64,000 nt of DNA from Pseudoalteromonas umbrosa (GTDB lineage Bacteria > Pseudomonadota > Gammaproteobacteria > Enterobacterales > Alteromonadaceae), in assembly GCF_030125375.1 (NCBI RefSeq), contig NZ_JASJUU010000002.1:62001-126000 (forward strand), written 5' to 3'. Below, piece after piece: positions 25,179 through 36,253 of this stretch. Every line of letters begins with the position of its first letter. The first letter of the stretch is position 1. Both the position numbers and the translations under genes were made by a program. The notes beneath the pieces were generated by a model. The model did no database searches, was not told the origin of the DNA, and saw only the letters and a program-made list of their open reading frames with translations.

Positions 25179-26471
25179 ATGAATTTCAAAAAGCTGTTAC
25201 TCATTCCCGTATTAAGTGTTGCGCTATGTCAGCCAGCACTTGCCGAGCGTATACAAATTGACAAAGTCGTCGCTACAGTCAATGACGGTGTTGTACTTCA
25301 AAGCGAAGTGGATCAAGTTGTAAACCGAGTCAAAGAGCAAGCAAGTCAGCAAGGCACTGAATTACCATCAGATAAAGTTTTGCGTATTCAAGCAACTGAT
25401 AAGCTCATTGATGAAACCCTTATTTTGCAACTTGCAAATCGCATGGGCTTGATCATTTCTGATGCACACTTGGATCAAACTTTATCTAATATTGCCAAAG
25501 AACAAGGCGGCACTATCCGCGATCTGCGTCGTTCAGTAGAATCAGCGGGAGAAAGCTTCCAAGCTTATCGAGAAGAGATAAGAAAAGAAATCACAATAAG
25601 CCAAGTTAAACGCAGTGCAGTTGATAGAAGAGTGTATATTAGCCCACAAGAGATTGATAATTTAAATAAAATCTTAGAGCAACAAAGCGGCCAAACTGAA
25701 GAGTATAATATCGGTCACATTCTCATTAAGGTCGATGGTAAAGCAAACCCTGAAGAAATAGAAGATGCTAGAAAGCGCGCCGATAACGTCATTAAATTCT
25801 TAAATGAAGGTAAAGAATTTAAACGTATCGCAATCGCTTCATCGGGTGGTGCAAATGCATTAGATGGTGGTCAACTAGGTTGGATGGGCATAAATGAAAT
25901 GCCAACCTTATTTGCTGAGGCCATCAAAGGCAAGAAAAAGGATGAACTAATAGGCCCTCTTCGCTCTGGTGCTGGTTTCCACATTGTAAAGGTGCAAGAT
26001 GTACGTGGTCGAGAAGTTGTAGAGACGGTTGAAGTACGTTCTCGACATATCTTATTAAAGCCATCAATCATTTTAAGTGAAGAGAAAGCACGCGACATGC
26101 TTGCTGGTTTTGTAGCAGATTTAAGAGCTGGTAAAGCTGATTTTGCGGAACTTGCGAAAGAGCACTCAGAAGATCCTGGTTCTGCATTAAAAGGCGGTGA
26201 ATACGATTGGACAGATCCATCAACTTACGTACCTGCTTTCAGAGACACTCTACTAGGCCTTGAGCAAAATGAGATAAGTGAGCCATTTCGCAGTACATTT
26301 GGCTGGCATATTGTAGAACTTCTAGACAAACGAGTAGCTGATAAAACTGAGCAAGCGAAAATGAATCGTGCTCACCAGCTATTATTCAGAAGAAAATTCA
26401 AAGAAGAAAGCTTCAAATGGATGAGAGAAATGCGAGAGCAAGCTCACGTTGAAGTTCTTGATAGCAAATAA
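25179..26471 (+). CDS. surA: Periplasmic chaperone and peptidyl-prolyl isomerase SurA
   Basis: This 430-residue protein has a signal peptide (cleaved near ALA-ERI), an N-terminal SurA chaperone module starting [19 protein letters not shown], and two parvulin PPIase domains (about residues 175-275 with HILIK, and 285-385 with SRHILLKPS). A C-terminal helix completes the chaperone core. SurA delivers unfolded outer-membrane proteins, including LptD, to the BAM complex. It follows lptD after 14 bp and precedes pdxA by 11 bp. Confidence 0.95.
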   Translation: MNFKKLLLIPVLSVALCQPALAERIQIDKVVATVNDGVVLQSEVDQVVNRVKEQASQQGTELPSDKVLRIQATDKLIDETLILQLANRMGLIISDAHLDQTLSNIAKEQGGTIRDLRRSVESAGESFQAYREEIRKEITISQVKRSAVDRRVYISPQEIDNLNKILEQQSGQTEEYNIGHILIKVDGKANPEEIEDARKRADNVIKFLNEGKEFKRIAIASSGGANALDGGQLGWMGINEMPTLFAEAIKGKKKDELIGPLRSGAGFHIVKVQDVRGREVVETVEVRSRHILLKPSIILSEEKARDMLAGFVADLRAGKADFAELAKEHSEDPGSALKGGEYDWTDPSTYVPAFRDTLLGLEQNEISEPFRSTFGWHIVELLDKRVADKTEQAKMNRAHQLLFRRKFKEESFKWMREMREQAHVEVLDSK

Positions 26472-26482
26472 GAAGAGCACAT

Positions 26483-27475
26483 ATGAGCTTGAGAATAGCA
26501 ATTACACCTGGTGAGCCAGCTGGAATTGGCCCTGACTTGGTGATCAAATTAGCGCAACAAAGCTGGCCAGCCCAGCTTGTTGCAGTTGTTGATAGAACTA
26601 TATTAGAACAAAGAGCTGGTGAACTTGGTTTAGATATTGAGTTGCTTGCATTTGATCCTCAAGAACCAGTCAAGCCTGCTGCAGCAAAGCAGCTGTATTA
26701 TCTTCAAGTAGATAAAGGTTGCGATGTCATACCAGGGCAACTAGATGAACAAAATGGACAGTATGTTTTAGATACTCTGCGTATCGCCTCAGAAAAGAAT
26801 ATGGATGGTACCTTTGACGCTGTTGTAACAGGTCCTGTCCATAAAGGCATCATTAATCGAGCAGGTATCTCGTTTAGTGGCCATACAGAATATTTTGCTC
26901 ACCAGTCAAATACCCCTGATGTTGTCATGATGCTCGCAACAACGGGGTTGCGAGTAGCACTAGCTACCACACACATCCCTTTGGCCTATGTTTCAAAAGC
27001 TATTACACAAGAACGTCTAACTAAAGTTGCTAATATCTTGTACCATGACTTGCAAACGAAGTTTGGTGTGCAAGACCCCCGAATACTTGTATGTGGATTA
27101 AACCCACACGCAGGAGAAGGCGGGCATTTAGGTAATGAAGAAATCGATACCATATCACCAGTACTTGAAAGACTTAATAACGAAGGCAAAAACTTCATTG
27201 GTCCACTTCCAGCTGACACGCTATTTCAAGCAAAGTATCTTGATAATGCAGATGCTGTACTGGCGATGTATCACGATCAAGGATTACCTGTGTTAAAATA
27301 TAAAGGATTTGGTAACTCAGTTAATATTACTTTAGGTTTGCCTTTTATCAGAACTTCAGTTGATCATGGCACAGCCCTTGACCTAGCAGCATCCGGAGAT
27401 GTTGAGGTTGGTAGTTTTGAACTGGCAATTCACGAAGCAATTAAGCTTGCAAGCAAGAAAATACAGAATTCATGA
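26483..27475 (+). CDS. pdxA: 4-hydroxythreonine-4-phosphate dehydrogenase
   Basis: This 330-residue enzyme oxidises 4-phosphohydroxy-L-threonine in de novo pyridoxal 5'-phosphate synthesis. It starts [20 protein letters not shown] and carries the family motifs [24 protein letters not shown], with the metal-binding His, and [16 protein letters not shown] plus [12 protein letters not shown]. Length matches E. coli PdxA (329). It overlaps the start of rsmA by 4 bp (the ATGA type), which implies translational coupling. Confidence 0.95.
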   Translation: MSLRIAITPGEPAGIGPDLVIKLAQQSWPAQLVAVVDRTILEQRAGELGLDIELLAFDPQEPVKPAAAKQLYYLQVDKGCDVIPGQLDEQNGQYVLDTLRIASEKNMDGTFDAVVTGPVHKGIINRAGISFSGHTEYFAHQSNTPDVVMMLATTGLRVALATTHIPLAYVSKAITQERLTKVANILYHDLQTKFGVQDPRILVCGLNPHAGEGGHLGNEEIDTISPVLERLNNEGKNFIGPLPADTLFQAKYLDNADAVLAMYHDQGLPVLKYKGFGNSVNITLGLPFIRTSVDHGTALDLAASGDVEVGSFELAIHEAIKLASKKIQNS

Positions 27476-28278
27476 CAGATAAAGTACATTTAGGGCACCG
27501 CGCCCGTAAAAGATTCGGCCAAAACTTTTTAAATGATGACAATATCATCGATAAGATAGTCACGGCTATAGATCCAACACCAGATGATAACTTAGTTGAG
27601 ATTGGCCCAGGTCTTGGCGCAATCACCGAGCCAGTTGTTGAGCTCAGCGGTAAGTTGACAGTTGTTGAGCTAGATAGAGATCTTGCAGAGCGTCTAATTG
27701 CTCACCCAACTATGGGTAGTAAACTCAATGTTCATCAAGGCGATGCAATGAAGTTTGACTTTTCAAGTCTCGTCAGTGAAACAGCAAAATTAAAGATATT
27801 TGGTAACTTACCATATAACGTTTCCACACCTCTATTATTCCACCTTTTTGAGTTTGCAGACCATGTCGAACACATGCACTTTATGCTGCAAAAAGAGGTT
27901 GTGAATAGAATGGTCGCAGGACCAGGCTCAAAAGCTTATGGTCGATTAAGTGTGATGACACAATATTACTGCCATGCTATGCCAGTCATTGAAGTGCCAC
28001 CGACATGCTTCAAGCCTGCGCCAAAAGTGGACTCTGCAGTGGTTAGACTGATCCCTAAAGAAGCTTCTCAACGCAGTGCAAAAAGCACCAAAATACTCAA
28101 TACCGTTTGTCTTGAGGCATTTAACCAAAGACGTAAGACTCTGCGAAATAGTCTTTCAAATTTACTAACAGTAGAAGAAATTACTCAGCTAGGGATAGAC
28201 CCGTCACTTCGAGCGGAAAATATCTCTCTTTCTCAATTTATCGAAATTGCAAACTGGATCTATGACAATAAACAGTGA
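27472..28278 (+). CDS. rsmA: 16S rRNA dimethyladenosine transferase (KsgA)
   Basis: This 268-residue SAM-dependent enzyme dimethylates two adjacent adenines in the 3'-terminal hairpin of 16S rRNA during late 30S assembly. The N-terminal [17 protein letters not shown]-binding [12 protein letters not shown], and catalytic [12 protein letters not shown] motifs are intact, and the C-terminal helical domain ([15 protein letters not shown]) is complete. The last 17 bp overlap apaG. Confidence 0.96.
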   Translation: MTDKVHLGHRARKRFGQNFLNDDNIIDKIVTAIDPTPDDNLVEIGPGLGAITEPVVELSGKLTVVELDRDLAERLIAHPTMGSKLNVHQGDAMKFDFSSLVSETAKLKIFGNLPYNVSTPLLFHLFEFADHVEHMHFMLQKEVVNRMVAGPGSKAYGRLSVMTQYYCHAMPVIEVPPTCFKPAPKVDSAVVRLIPKEASQRSAKSTKILNTVCLEAFNQRRKTLRNSLSNLLTVEEITQLGIDPSLRAENISLSQFIEIANWIYDNKQ

Positions 28279-28651
28279 AATAGGTACACCTATAAAAGTC
28301 TCTGTTGAGACATTTTATGTAGAAGCTCAGTCTCAGCCAGAAAAAGACAAGTACGTTTTTGCTTATACCATCACCATTAAAAACCATAGTCTCTGTAGCG
28401 CAAAGCTTGAAAGTCGCTATTGGCTAATCACTGATGCAAATGGCAAAGAGACAGAGGTTGAAGGAGAAGGTGTTGTTGGTGAGCAACCTACTATTCGCCC
28501 AGGAGAAAGCTACCAATATACCAGTGGTGCCGTTTTAGATACTCCCGTAGGTACCATGGAGGGCTACTACTTAATGCGCAATGAATTCGGCTCTGAATTC
28601 AAAGCCCCAATTAAAGTATTTAGACTTAACCGTCCAGATATATTGCACTGA
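28262..28651 (+). CDS. apaG: ApaG protein
   Basis: This 129-residue protein is an ApaG-domain (immunoglobulin-like beta-sandwich) protein. [31 protein letters not shown], the [36 protein letters not shown] core and terminal [10 protein letters not shown] are diagnostic. I start at the ATG at 28262 rather than at a TTG 15 bases earlier, since E. coli ApaG (125 residues) begins at the equivalent point. Its molecular role is unsettled. It overlaps rsmA and ends 2 bp before apaH. Confidence 0.94.
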   Translation: MTINSEIGTPIKVSVETFYVEAQSQPEKDKYVFAYTITIKNHSLCSAKLESRYWLITDANGKETEVEGEGVVGEQPTIRPGESYQYTSGAVLDTPVGTMEGYYLMRNEFGSEFKAPIKVFRLNRPDILH

Positions 28652-28653
28652 CA

Positions 28654-29454
28654 ATGGCTACTTACGCAATTGGTGATTTACAAGGGTGCTACTCGCAATT
28701 TAAGCAGCTTTTAGCACTTGTAGATTTCAACCCTAGTAAAGACCATTTGTATCTTGTGGGGGATCTCGTCGCTCGAGGACCTGATTCCCTAGCTTGTATG
28801 CAGCACGTATATTCATTACAAGACTCGGTCACTGTTACACTAGGTAACCATGACCTACATTTAATGTCGACAGTACTTAACGACAAACAAGCAAATCCCA
28901 AAGATAATCTAGACGCATTAATTTCGAGTACCTCACTGACAAAGTATTTAACTTTTTTGCAGTCGCAACCATTATGTACCTATTTACCTGAGTTCGACTG
29001 CTTTATTTCACATGCAGGAATACATCCTCATTGGAATATCGAGCAAGCAGTTAAGTTGTCAAAATGGGGACAGTCTTGTTATCAGGGTTCAGCATCAGCG
29101 CAATTTCTTGCGGGAATGTATGGTAAAAATCCAAGTATTGATTTACCCGATGATGACCCGCAAATAAAATTCAACACCATAGTCAATGTATTCACTAGAA
29201 TGCGTTTTTTAACACCTAATTGGCTGCTTAATTTCGATAATAAAGGCACACTCAAAGAAGGTGAGCAATTAAAACCATGGTTTACACATCCACGCTTTAA
29301 AACGAGTCAAACACGTTTCATTTTTGGTCACTGGGCTGCATTAGAGGGTAAAACTTGCCTAGATCAAATCATTGCATTAGACACAGGATGCGTCTGGGGT
29401 GGTCCAATGACTTTGCTTAATTTGTCTACAAACGAACAAATTACCAGCAATTAA
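28654..29454 (+). CDS. apaH: Symmetrical diadenosine tetraphosphatase
   Basis: This 266-residue metallophosphatase hydrolyses Ap4A to two ADP and can act on NpnN RNA caps. The metal-binding motifs GDLQGCYSQF, GDLVARGPDS and GNHDLH appear in order, followed by SHAGIHP and FGHWAALEG. It ends the lptD cluster. The 115 bp to the next gene contain no clear terminator hairpin. Confidence 0.95.
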   Translation: MATYAIGDLQGCYSQFKQLLALVDFNPSKDHLYLVGDLVARGPDSLACMQHVYSLQDSVTVTLGNHDLHLMSTVLNDKQANPKDNLDALISSTSLTKYLTFLQSQPLCTYLPEFDCFISHAGIHPHWNIEQAVKLSKWGQSCYQGSASAQFLAGMYGKNPSIDLPDDDPQIKFNTIVNVFTRMRFLTPNWLLNFDNKGTLKEGEQLKPWFTHPRFKTSQTRFIFGHWAALEGKTCLDQIIALDTGCVWGGPMTLLNLSTNEQITSN

Positions 29455-29569
29455 TCAAAACCTATCCGTTTTTACTGAATTTTATATTCACATCTGCTAT
29501 AAAATACTTAACTAATGCGCAATAAATCCGATAAGTGGTTGTACTGCTTTAACTTGATGGTATCTTTGT

Positions 29570-31585
29570 ATGAATTTAACCGTTAGCCAACGTATTTGGG
29601 GTGGCTTTATAATAATTACCCTGCTTTTATTGTCCATCGGAGTGAACTCGCTGCTCAGGATCGCAAATATCGATAGTTCAACTCAGCTGGTCAACAATCT
29701 GTCACTTCCCGCGCTAGATAGGAGCGCAGCTTTACAAATTGAGTTTACTCAAATGAGTAAAATAGCCCAAGCCAGTTTTTACACGCAATCTAGTGACGAA
29801 TTAAGCAGTTTAAAATCTGCTTTTAATACACGTCAAAAAACCTTTGAGCAAAGTTATTCAGCTTTGAATCAAATCGTCCAAGACGACCCAACACTCTCAA
29901 GCAGCAGTCAAGACGTCGCCACAAGCTTCGGGACTTTCTCAAAGTCAGTTACATCCCTGTTTGCCGACAAATCACTAGAAATGAGATTAAATAAACAGTT
30001 AATAGCGCAACTAGAAGAAGCAGAAATTGCCGCTGACGATGCCGCTACTGTTGTGGTTGATATCTTAGACTTGGACGGCTTCGAGTCACTAAATTCACGT
30101 GCATATCAAGCCGCCAATAAATTGGAAAACTCATTTAGTTCATTGGCTACCAGTAGCGCTGATATACTCACTATCAATGAGTCAAGCACGTTGGATATCG
30201 TCAAAAAAGAGCAAAGCTATGTATTTGAAGATATTGATCGTAACATTGAGCTAATGCGCTCGACCGTTGCTCAGCTAGATGAAGACTTGCTCAATGACCT
30301 AGATTCCTACTATGAAGCGCTTAAAGAGCAACTTCAAGGTAGTGACAGTATTGCAAACAATCGCCAAAGCTTAATCACAGCCCGTATTAATACACAAAAT
30401 GAGCTAAATAGCGCCGAGCAGGCAACTGAAACGGCACTCGCGCAACTCGGTGAGCTTGTAGCACAAGCTAAACAGTTAGCCTTTGAGATCCAAAGCGAAG
30501 TGACTGAAGATGTGTCATCGGCCAACATTGCGACTTGGACAGGCATGATTGCAGCTACCCTTTTAGCAATTGGTATTGCTTACTTCACAGTCAGCCGCAT
30601 CACAAAACCTCTCGCTGAAGTAAATCGTGTGCTGGATATCGTAGCAAGAGGAGATATGACCCACTCGCTTGATGCCTCTGCAAAAGATGAATTTGGAGAA
30701 CTAGCACAAAGCTGTAATACGCTTATCGCCAGTTTAAAAGAATTGATCACGGGTATTGTTTCCCGTTCAACACAATTAGCCGCAGCCTCAGAGCAAACAT
30801 CAGCAATTACATCTGAGTCTAGTCACGCAATTAAAAGCCAGCAATCACAGGTTGAACAAGCTGCAACTGCGACAACAGAAATGAGCAGTACAGCACATGG
30901 GGTCAGTAACAGTGCCCACCAAGCCCTTGATGAAATTAAAAACGCAGATCAAGAAGCAGAGCGTGTTAAGGGAATCTCACATGACAACAAAAGAACCATC
31001 GAGCAGCTGGCTCATGAAGTAGAAGAAGTCTCTACAGTCATCAATAAGCTCCACCACGATAGTTCTGCTATTGGTGGGATCTTGGATGTAATTCGCGGTA
31101 TCGCCGAGCAAACTAACTTACTCGCGCTCAATGCTGCGATTGAGGCTGCTCGTGCAGGTGAGCAAGGCCGTGGCTTTGCAGTTGTTGCAGACGAAGTACG
31201 TTCTTTGGCAAGTAAAACTCAAGAATCTACTCAAGAGATCCAATCAATGATTGAATCGTTGCAAGCTGGGGCTGAAGAAGCTGTTACTGCAATGTCAAAA
31301 GGACAGCAGCAAGCAGAGTCATGCGTGGCACAAAGCGATATTGCTAATGAAGCGCTAAACTCTATCACTGATGCAGTCTCAAGAGCACATGACGTGAGTG
31401 AAGAAATCGCAACTGCGGCAAACGAACAGCAGCAGGTATCTCAAGAAATCAGCGAACGCCTTGAGTCAATAGTAACCATTGCTGAGCAAACAGCTGAAGG
31501 GGCAAATCAAACCTCGACTTCTAGTTCAGAAGTGGCAAAACTAGCAGAAGAGTTACGTCAATCTGTATCTCAGTTTAGAGTATAA
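29570..31585 (+). CDS. Methyl-accepting chemotaxis protein
   Basis: This 671-residue chemoreceptor has a first transmembrane helix at about residues 10-30. A roughly 290-residue all-helical periplasmic sensor follows (helical-bimodular-like, no Cache motifs seen), then a second helix near 320-340, a HAMP domain ([26 protein letters not shown]) and a cytoplasmic signalling domain. Its hairpin tip is [38 protein letters not shown]. No C-terminal CheR-tethering pentapeptide is present (it ends QFRV). The ligand is unknown. The gene is monocistronic, with two hairpins downstream. Confidence 0.93.
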   Translation: MNLTVSQRIWGGFIIITLLLLSIGVNSLLRIANIDSSTQLVNNLSLPALDRSAALQIEFTQMSKIAQASFYTQSSDELSSLKSAFNTRQKTFEQSYSALNQIVQDDPTLSSSSQDVATSFGTFSKSVTSLFADKSLEMRLNKQLIAQLEEAEIAADDAATVVVDILDLDGFESLNSRAYQAANKLENSFSSLATSSADILTINESSTLDIVKKEQSYVFEDIDRNIELMRSTVAQLDEDLLNDLDSYYEALKEQLQGSDSIANNRQSLITARINTQNELNSAEQATETALAQLGELVAQAKQLAFEIQSEVTEDVSSANIATWTGMIAATLLAIGIAYFTVSRITKPLAEVNRVLDIVARGDMTHSLDASAKDEFGELAQSCNTLIASLKELITGIVSRSTQLAAASEQTSAITSESSHAIKSQQSQVEQAATATTEMSSTAHGVSNSAHQALDEIKNADQEAERVKGISHDNKRTIEQLAHEVEEVSTVINKLHHDSSAIGGILDVIRGIAEQTNLLALNAAIEAARAGEQGRGFAVVADEVRSLASKTQESTQEIQSMIESLQAGAEEAVTAMSKGQQQAESCVAQSDIANEALNSITDAVSRAHDVSEEIATAANEQQQVSQEISERLESIVTIAEQTAEGANQTSTSSSEVAKLAEELRQSVSQFRV

Positions 31586-31603
31586 GTAGACTGACTTAAA
31601 TAT

Positions 31604-31637
31604 ACGATAAGTCCAATTTTTCATTTGGGCTTATCGT
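31604..31637 (+). terminator. Hairpin after the chemoreceptor gene
   Basis: Arms ACGATAAGTCCAA (31604-31616) and TTGGGCTTATCGT (31625-31637) pair with one G-U wobble around an 8-nt loop. The tract after it is not T-rich on the plus strand, so it may be an RNA-stabilising stem ahead of the stronger terminator 20 bp downstream. Confidence 0.6.
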
Positions 31638-31657
31638 TTAAGAAAAAATTTATACAC

Positions 31658-31687
31658 AAAAAAACCGCCTTACTTGGCGGTTTTTTT
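31658..31687. terminator. Bidirectional terminator between chemoreceptor and transketolase genes
   Basis: AAAAAAACCGCC (31658-31669) pairs with GGCGGTTTTTTT (31676-31687) around a 6-nt loop. Runs of A and T flank the GC core on both sides, so transcripts from the plus-strand chemoreceptor gene and the minus-strand tkt gene can both end here. Confidence 0.92.
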
Positions 31688-31703
31688 ATTTCTGAAAACG
31701 CGA

Positions 31704-33695
31704 TTAAAACAAAGCGTTTGCTTTAGCGACTACGTTTTCAACAGTAAAGCCAAAGTGCTTAAATAGTTCACCAGCAGGTGCAGATTCACCAAAGGTGCTC
31801 ATGCCAACAATTGCGCCATTTAAGCCTACATACTTGTACCAGAAATCTGCAATGCCTGCTTCAACTGCAACTCGGCGAGTTACCGATGCAGGTAATACTG
31901 ATTCTTTATACTCTGCCGACTGTGCATCAAATACGTCTGTAGAAGGCATTGATACAACACGTACTTTTTTACCTTCTTGACGTAACTGCTCTGCAGCTTC
32001 TACAGCCAGCTGAACTTCTGAACCAGTAGCAATAAGAATAACCTCAGGGTTTGAATCACAGCTTAACACGTAGCCACCGCGCTTAATTGCAGCAACTTGT
32101 TCGTCAGTACGAGCTTGCTGAGCCAGACCTTGACGTGTAAATACTAAAGATGTAGGACCGTCTTTACGCTCAATCGCTTGCTGCCACGATACAGCTGATT
32201 CAACCTGGTCACATGGACGCCAACTAACTAAGTTAGGTGTTAAGCGCATATTAGCAAGTTGCTCTACTGGCTGGTGTGTCGGTCCATCTTCACCTAAACC
32301 AATTGAATCGTGCGTATAAACAAAGATACTTGGTTGCTTCATTAATGCAGCCATACGCACTGCATTACGTGCATATTCCATGAACATTAGGAATGTGGCA
32401 CCGTAAGGAATAAAACCTTTATGCAGGGCAATACCGTTCATAATTGCAGACATACCAAACTCACGCACACCATAGAAAATATAGTTGCCTGATGCATCAT
32501 CCGCAGTTAGACCTTTTGAGCCTTCCCAAATTGTCAAATTAGAACCGGCAAGGTCTGCTGAACCGCCCATAAATTCTGGTAAAATTGGACCAAACGCGTT
32601 TAGTGCATTTTGTGACGCTTTACGTGTGGCAGGGTTAGCAGGATTTGCCTGTAACTCAGCAATATAAGCTTCGGTTTGTTCAGTCCAATTAGCTGGTAAT
32701 TCACCTTTTGTACGACGCTCGAACTCAGCAGCAAGCTCTGGGTAATGCATCTGGTACTCAGTAAATTTCACCAACCACTCGCTCTGGATCTGTTGACCAT
32801 GTGCCGCACCATCCCACTTTGCATAGATATCTTCTGGGATTTCAAAAGCGTCATGCTTCCAACCAAGGAATTCACGTGCAGCTTTAATTTCATCATCACC
32901 TAACGGCGCACCATGGCAATCGTGGCTGCCTGATTTGTTAGGTGAACCGTAACCAATTACAGTTTTACAACAAATCAACGTTGGCTTGCCCGTTTCAGCT
33001 CGCGCAGCTTCAATTGCTTCTTTAATAGCTTCGCTATCATGGCCATCAACAGCCGGAATAACATGCCAACCATAAGACTCGAAGCGCTTAGGTGTATCAT
33101 CACTGAACCACCCTTCTACTTCACCGTCAATTGAAATGCCATTGTCATCCCAAAATGCGATTAACTTACCAAGCCCTAATGTGCCTGCCAGTGAACACGC
33201 CTCGTGAGAGATGCCTTCCATCAGACAGCCATCACCTAAAAATGCATAAGTAAAGTGATTTACAATATCGTACTCATCACGGTTAAACTGTGCTGCAAGT
33301 GCTTTTTCTGCAATCGCCATACCGACGGCATTAGTAATACCTTGTCCTAGAGGACCTGTTGTGGTTTCAATACCCGGTGCATAACCATACTCTGGGTGGC
33401 CCGGTGTTTTAGAATGCATCTGACGGAAGTTTTTTAAATCATCAATAGACAACTCATAACCGCTCAAATGTAATAAAGAATAAATTAACATTGAGCCGTG
33501 GCCATTTGATAATACAAATCTATCTCTATCTACCCACTCTGGATTATTTGGGTTGTGCTTCAAATAATCACGCCAAAGTACCTCTGCGATGTCTGCCATG
33601 CCCATGGGTGCCCCTGGGTGGCCTGATTTAGCCTTTTGTACAGCGTCCATGGATAGAACGCGAATTGCGTTTGCAAGTTCTTTGCGAGATGGCAT
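31704..33695 (-). CDS. tkt: Transketolase
   Basis: This 663-residue thiamine-diphosphate enzyme moves two-carbon units between sugar phosphates in the pentose phosphate pathway; the length equals E. coli TktA. Substrate histidine is seen in [19 protein letters not shown], the TPP motif in [22 protein letters not shown] with [10 protein letters not shown], and the pyrimidine-binding [14 protein letters not shown] plus [22 protein letters not shown] are complete. AGGAG lies 6 nt before the ATG. It is divergent from metK over a 263-bp regulatory region. Confidence 0.96.
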   Translation of the reverse strand: MPSRKELANAIRVLSMDAVQKAKSGHPGAPMGMADIAEVLWRDYLKHNPNNPEWVDRDRFVLSNGHGSMLIYSLLHLSGYELSIDDLKNFRQMHSKTPGHPEYGYAPGIETTTGPLGQGITNAVGMAIAEKALAAQFNRDEYDIVNHFTYAFLGDGCLMEGISHEACSLAGTLGLGKLIAFWDDNGISIDGEVEGWFSDDTPKRFESYGWHVIPAVDGHDSEAIKEAIEAARAETGKPTLICCKTVIGYGSPNKSGSHDCHGAPLGDDEIKAAREFLGWKHDAFEIPEDIYAKWDGAAHGQQIQSEWLVKFTEYQMHYPELAAEFERRTKGELPANWTEQTEAYIAELQANPANPATRKASQNALNAFGPILPEFMGGSADLAGSNLTIWEGSKGLTADDASGNYIFYGVREFGMSAIMNGIALHKGFIPYGATFLMFMEYARNAVRMAALMKQPSIFVYTHDSIGLGEDGPTHQPVEQLANMRLTPNLVSWRPCDQVESAVSWQQAIERKDGPTSLVFTRQGLAQQARTDEQVAAIKRGGYVLSCDSNPEVILIATGSEVQLAVEAAEQLRQEGKKVRVVSMPSTDVFDAQSAEYKESVLPASVTRRVAVEAGIADFWYKYVGLNGAIVGMSTFGESAPAGELFKHFGFTVENVVAKANALF

Positions 33696-33837
33696 GGATT
33701 CTCCTACCTTTAAGTGTTTGCACGGTGGTTTTTAAAGGCCCATTCTTACCTAATAAAATTACCACTGCAATTAAAATCATAAGAAAAACGATAAATTCAC
33801 ATTGTTTTTAATGAGTAAATTGCAACTACATAAAAAT

Positions 33838-33853
33838 AGACGTCTAGGCGTAA
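33838..33853. promoter_or_regulatory. MetJ-like operator upstream of metK
   Basis: A perfect met box AGACGTCT (33838-33845) is followed directly by a degenerate second box AGGCGTAA (33846-33853, 5 of 8 matches). MetJ, the methionine repressor of gammaproteobacteria, binds two or more tandem 8-bp boxes with S-adenosylmethionine as corepressor. The site is about 105 bp before the metK ATG. This fits end-product repression of S-adenosylmethionine synthesis. Confidence 0.7.
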
Positions 33854-33958
33854 AAAAACTATGCATACAACCCTGTTTTAGTTAGAATAACGCCCTTAGA
33901 TTTTTCCAGCGCTGTTTTACGCATGTTCGCGAAGCGCACTTTTTGTGAGTATAAAATA

Positions 33959-35110
33959 ATGGCGAAGCACTTATTTACTTCAGAATCAGTTTCTGAAGGC
34001 CATCCGGATAAAATTGCGGATCAAATTTCAGATGCAGTATTAGATGCAATTCTTGAGCAAGACCCTAAAGCGCGTGTTGCATGCGAAACCTATGTAAAAA
34101 CAGGCATGGTCATGGTTGGTGGTGAAGTAACCACAAGCGCTTGGGTAGATATCGAAGAACTTACTCGTAAAACAGTTCGTGAAATTGGCTACACGCATTC
34201 AGACATGGGCTTTGATGCTGATTCATGTGCGATTTTAAATACAATTGGTAAACAGTCTCCAGATATTAACCAAGGTGTAGACCGCTCTCGTCCTGAGGAA
34301 CAAGGTGCTGGTGACCAAGGCCTTATGTTCGGTTATGCATGTAATGAAACTGATGTTTTAATGCCCGCACCAATTACGTATTCGCACCGCTTAGTTCAAC
34401 GTCAAGCAGAAGTTCGCAAAGATGGCACACTTCCTTGGTTGCGCCCGGATGCAAAGTCACAAGTAACTTTTGCATATGAAAACGGTAAACCAGTTGGTAT
34501 TGATGCAGTTGTATTATCTACTCAACACTGTGACTCAGTTTCGCAAGATGATCTCGTTGAAGCTGTAATGGAAACAATCATCAAGCCAACTCTACCAAAA
34601 GAGTTGATCACTGAAGCTACTAAATTCTTTATTAACCCAACTGGCCGTTTCGTAATCGGTGGCCCAATGGGTGATTGTGGTCTAACTGGCCGTAAGATAA
34701 TTGTTGATACATACGGTGGCATGGCAAGACACGGCGGTGGTGCGTTCTCAGGTAAAGATCCATCAAAAGTTGACCGCTCAGCTGCTTATGCAGGGCGTTA
34801 TGTAGCCAAGAACATCGTTGCTGCAGGCTTAGCTGACAAGTGCGAAATTCAAGTCTCTTATGCCATCGGTGTTGCAGAGCCAACATCAATCAGCATCGAT
34901 ACATTTGGTACAGGTAAAGTTGAAGAAGCACGTTTAATTGAACTTGTTCGTGAACACTTCGACCTGCGTCCATATGGTCTAATCACTATGCTTGACCTTG
35001 AGCGCCCAATTTATCTTCCAACTGCAGCTTACGGACACTTTGGCCGTGAAGAATTCCCTTGGGAGAAAACAGACAAAGCCGACGCACTTAAAGCGGCTGC
35101 AGGTCTGTAA
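33959..35110 (+). CDS. metK: S-adenosylmethionine synthase
   Basis: This 383-residue enzyme joins methionine and ATP to make S-adenosylmethionine. The N-terminal [22 protein letters not shown] is diagnostic, with [12 protein letters not shown], the P-loop-like [21 protein letters not shown] and [11 protein letters not shown] near the end. I start at the ATG at 33959, which aligns with the family (E. coli 384 residues). An upstream in-frame ATG at 33923 would add 12 residues not seen in the family. A MetJ-like operator lies upstream and a terminator follows. Confidence 0.95.
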   Translation: MAKHLFTSESVSEGHPDKIADQISDAVLDAILEQDPKARVACETYVKTGMVMVGGEVTTSAWVDIEELTRKTVREIGYTHSDMGFDADSCAILNTIGKQSPDINQGVDRSRPEEQGAGDQGLMFGYACNETDVLMPAPITYSHRLVQRQAEVRKDGTLPWLRPDAKSQVTFAYENGKPVGIDAVVLSTQHCDSVSQDDLVEAVMETIIKPTLPKELITEATKFFINPTGRFVIGGPMGDCGLTGRKIIVDTYGGMARHGGGAFSGKDPSKVDRSAAYAGRYVAKNIVAAGLADKCEIQVSYAIGVAEPTSISIDTFGTGKVEEARLIELVREHFDLRPYGLITMLDLERPIYLPTAAYGHFGREEFPWEKTDKADALKAAAGL

Positions 35111-35132
35111 TAAATTAATACAGAACAATGAG

Positions 35133-35158
35133 AAAAAGGCGCCTCAGGCGTCTTTTTT
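35133..35158 (+). terminator. Terminator of metK
   Basis: GGCGCC (35138-35143) pairs with GGCGTC (35147-35152) with one wobble around a 3-nt loop, flanked by A5 and T6. It abuts the stop codon of the convergent HDOD gene, which begins at 35160. Confidence 0.87.
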
Positions 35159-35159
35159 A

Positions 35160-36005
35160 TTACCCTATCAAAAACTCTTCCACGTCTTCTTTAATATCAG
35201 TGTAATCATCATCACTCAAATCCAGAGCAAGCATTACATCATCTTTAAATGCATGCCAATCTGAACAACTTCTAAAATTTTTAATTTCAAAACAAAAATT
35301 CTCTGCAAGTTTTAGTGTAGCTAACGTCTGCTTTTCTGCACTAGAGTCACTGTCTTGGAAAAATATTGCATCATGATGACAAAGTATTATTTGACATACT
35401 CTCTTGGGTAGATGCCAAGAACTCGCTAAATAATACCCGACAACTGTATGATTTGTGGGATAATGCTGCATCTCATATTCTAATAGAGAATATTCAGGAC
35501 GTTGCGCCGCTCGCGCAAGCACATCACCGTAGTCTTGAAAGCGCATTGCCATTGCTGGGACCCCTGCATCATGAAACAAGCCAAGTAACTGTAAGTCTTC
35601 GATAGGAATTTCTGCGTTTATCTTTTTCCCTATCAGCATGGCAACTTGCGATATATCGGATGCACTATCCCAAAACCTTTGTAGTGAAATACAGCAATTG
35701 TCTTGTGCAAATGCACTTTTCAATAAATGGCCAGTCACAACCTGCGTTATACAATTCATGCCTAAAAACATAACGGCCTGCTTTATATCTGTCACAGTTC
35801 TCGACATACCATAAGCAGGGGAATTGATGACTTTTAATACGGCCGCTGAAGTGGCTACATCTTCTGTGATAATCTCTGCAACACGATTTAGCTCGGGCTC
35901 ATCTTTATTCAACTCATCTTGCAAGCTTTGTAAAATTTCTGGCTTAGCGGGTAAATTAAAACCTGATCTTAAATCTGCTAGTACTTTGTCATCAATATCT
36001 ATCAT
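35160..36005 (-). CDS. HDOD domain protein
   Basis: This 281-residue cytoplasmic protein is a single HDOD module, an HD-related domain used in signalling that lacks phosphohydrolase activity. The family pattern is clear: LPAKPEILQSLQDELNKDEPELNRVAEIITEDVATSAAVLKVINSPAYGMSRTVTDIKQAVMFLGMN, then LLGLFHDAGVPAMAMRF and YEMQHYPTNHTVVGYYLASSWHLP. There is no attached GGDEF, EAL or receiver domain, so it may be a standalone adaptor. AAGG precedes the ATG. It is convergent with metK. No partner is evident. Confidence 0.88.
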   Translation of the reverse strand: MIDIDDKVLADLRSGFNLPAKPEILQSLQDELNKDEPELNRVAEIITEDVATSAAVLKVINSPAYGMSRTVTDIKQAVMFLGMNCITQVVTGHLLKSAFAQDNCCISLQRFWDSASDISQVAMLIGKKINAEIPIEDLQLLGLFHDAGVPAMAMRFQDYGDVLARAAQRPEYSLLEYEMQHYPTNHTVVGYYLASSWHLPKRVCQIILCHHDAIFFQDSDSSAEKQTLATLKLAENFCFEIKNFRSCSDWHAFKDDVMLALDLSDDDYTDIKEDVEEFLIG

Positions 36006-36253
36006 GGGTCACCTTTGTGGTGGCTTTGACTTTAGTGTAGTTGATGAATTTTGACCTGTCGCACCTATTTGATACCCTCTAACAATCACAGTTTGCATGT
36101 TAATAAAGCGGGTACCTTTTGGCTCTGAAAATAATATGCTTTGTGAGCTGCCCTTCAAATATGATGACCGTTCGAAATGACGAATAATGAAAATAAGCTA
36201 AGTAAGGCGTGTAACAACGCCATACTAAAAGACCTAAATATATGGTGAAGATT

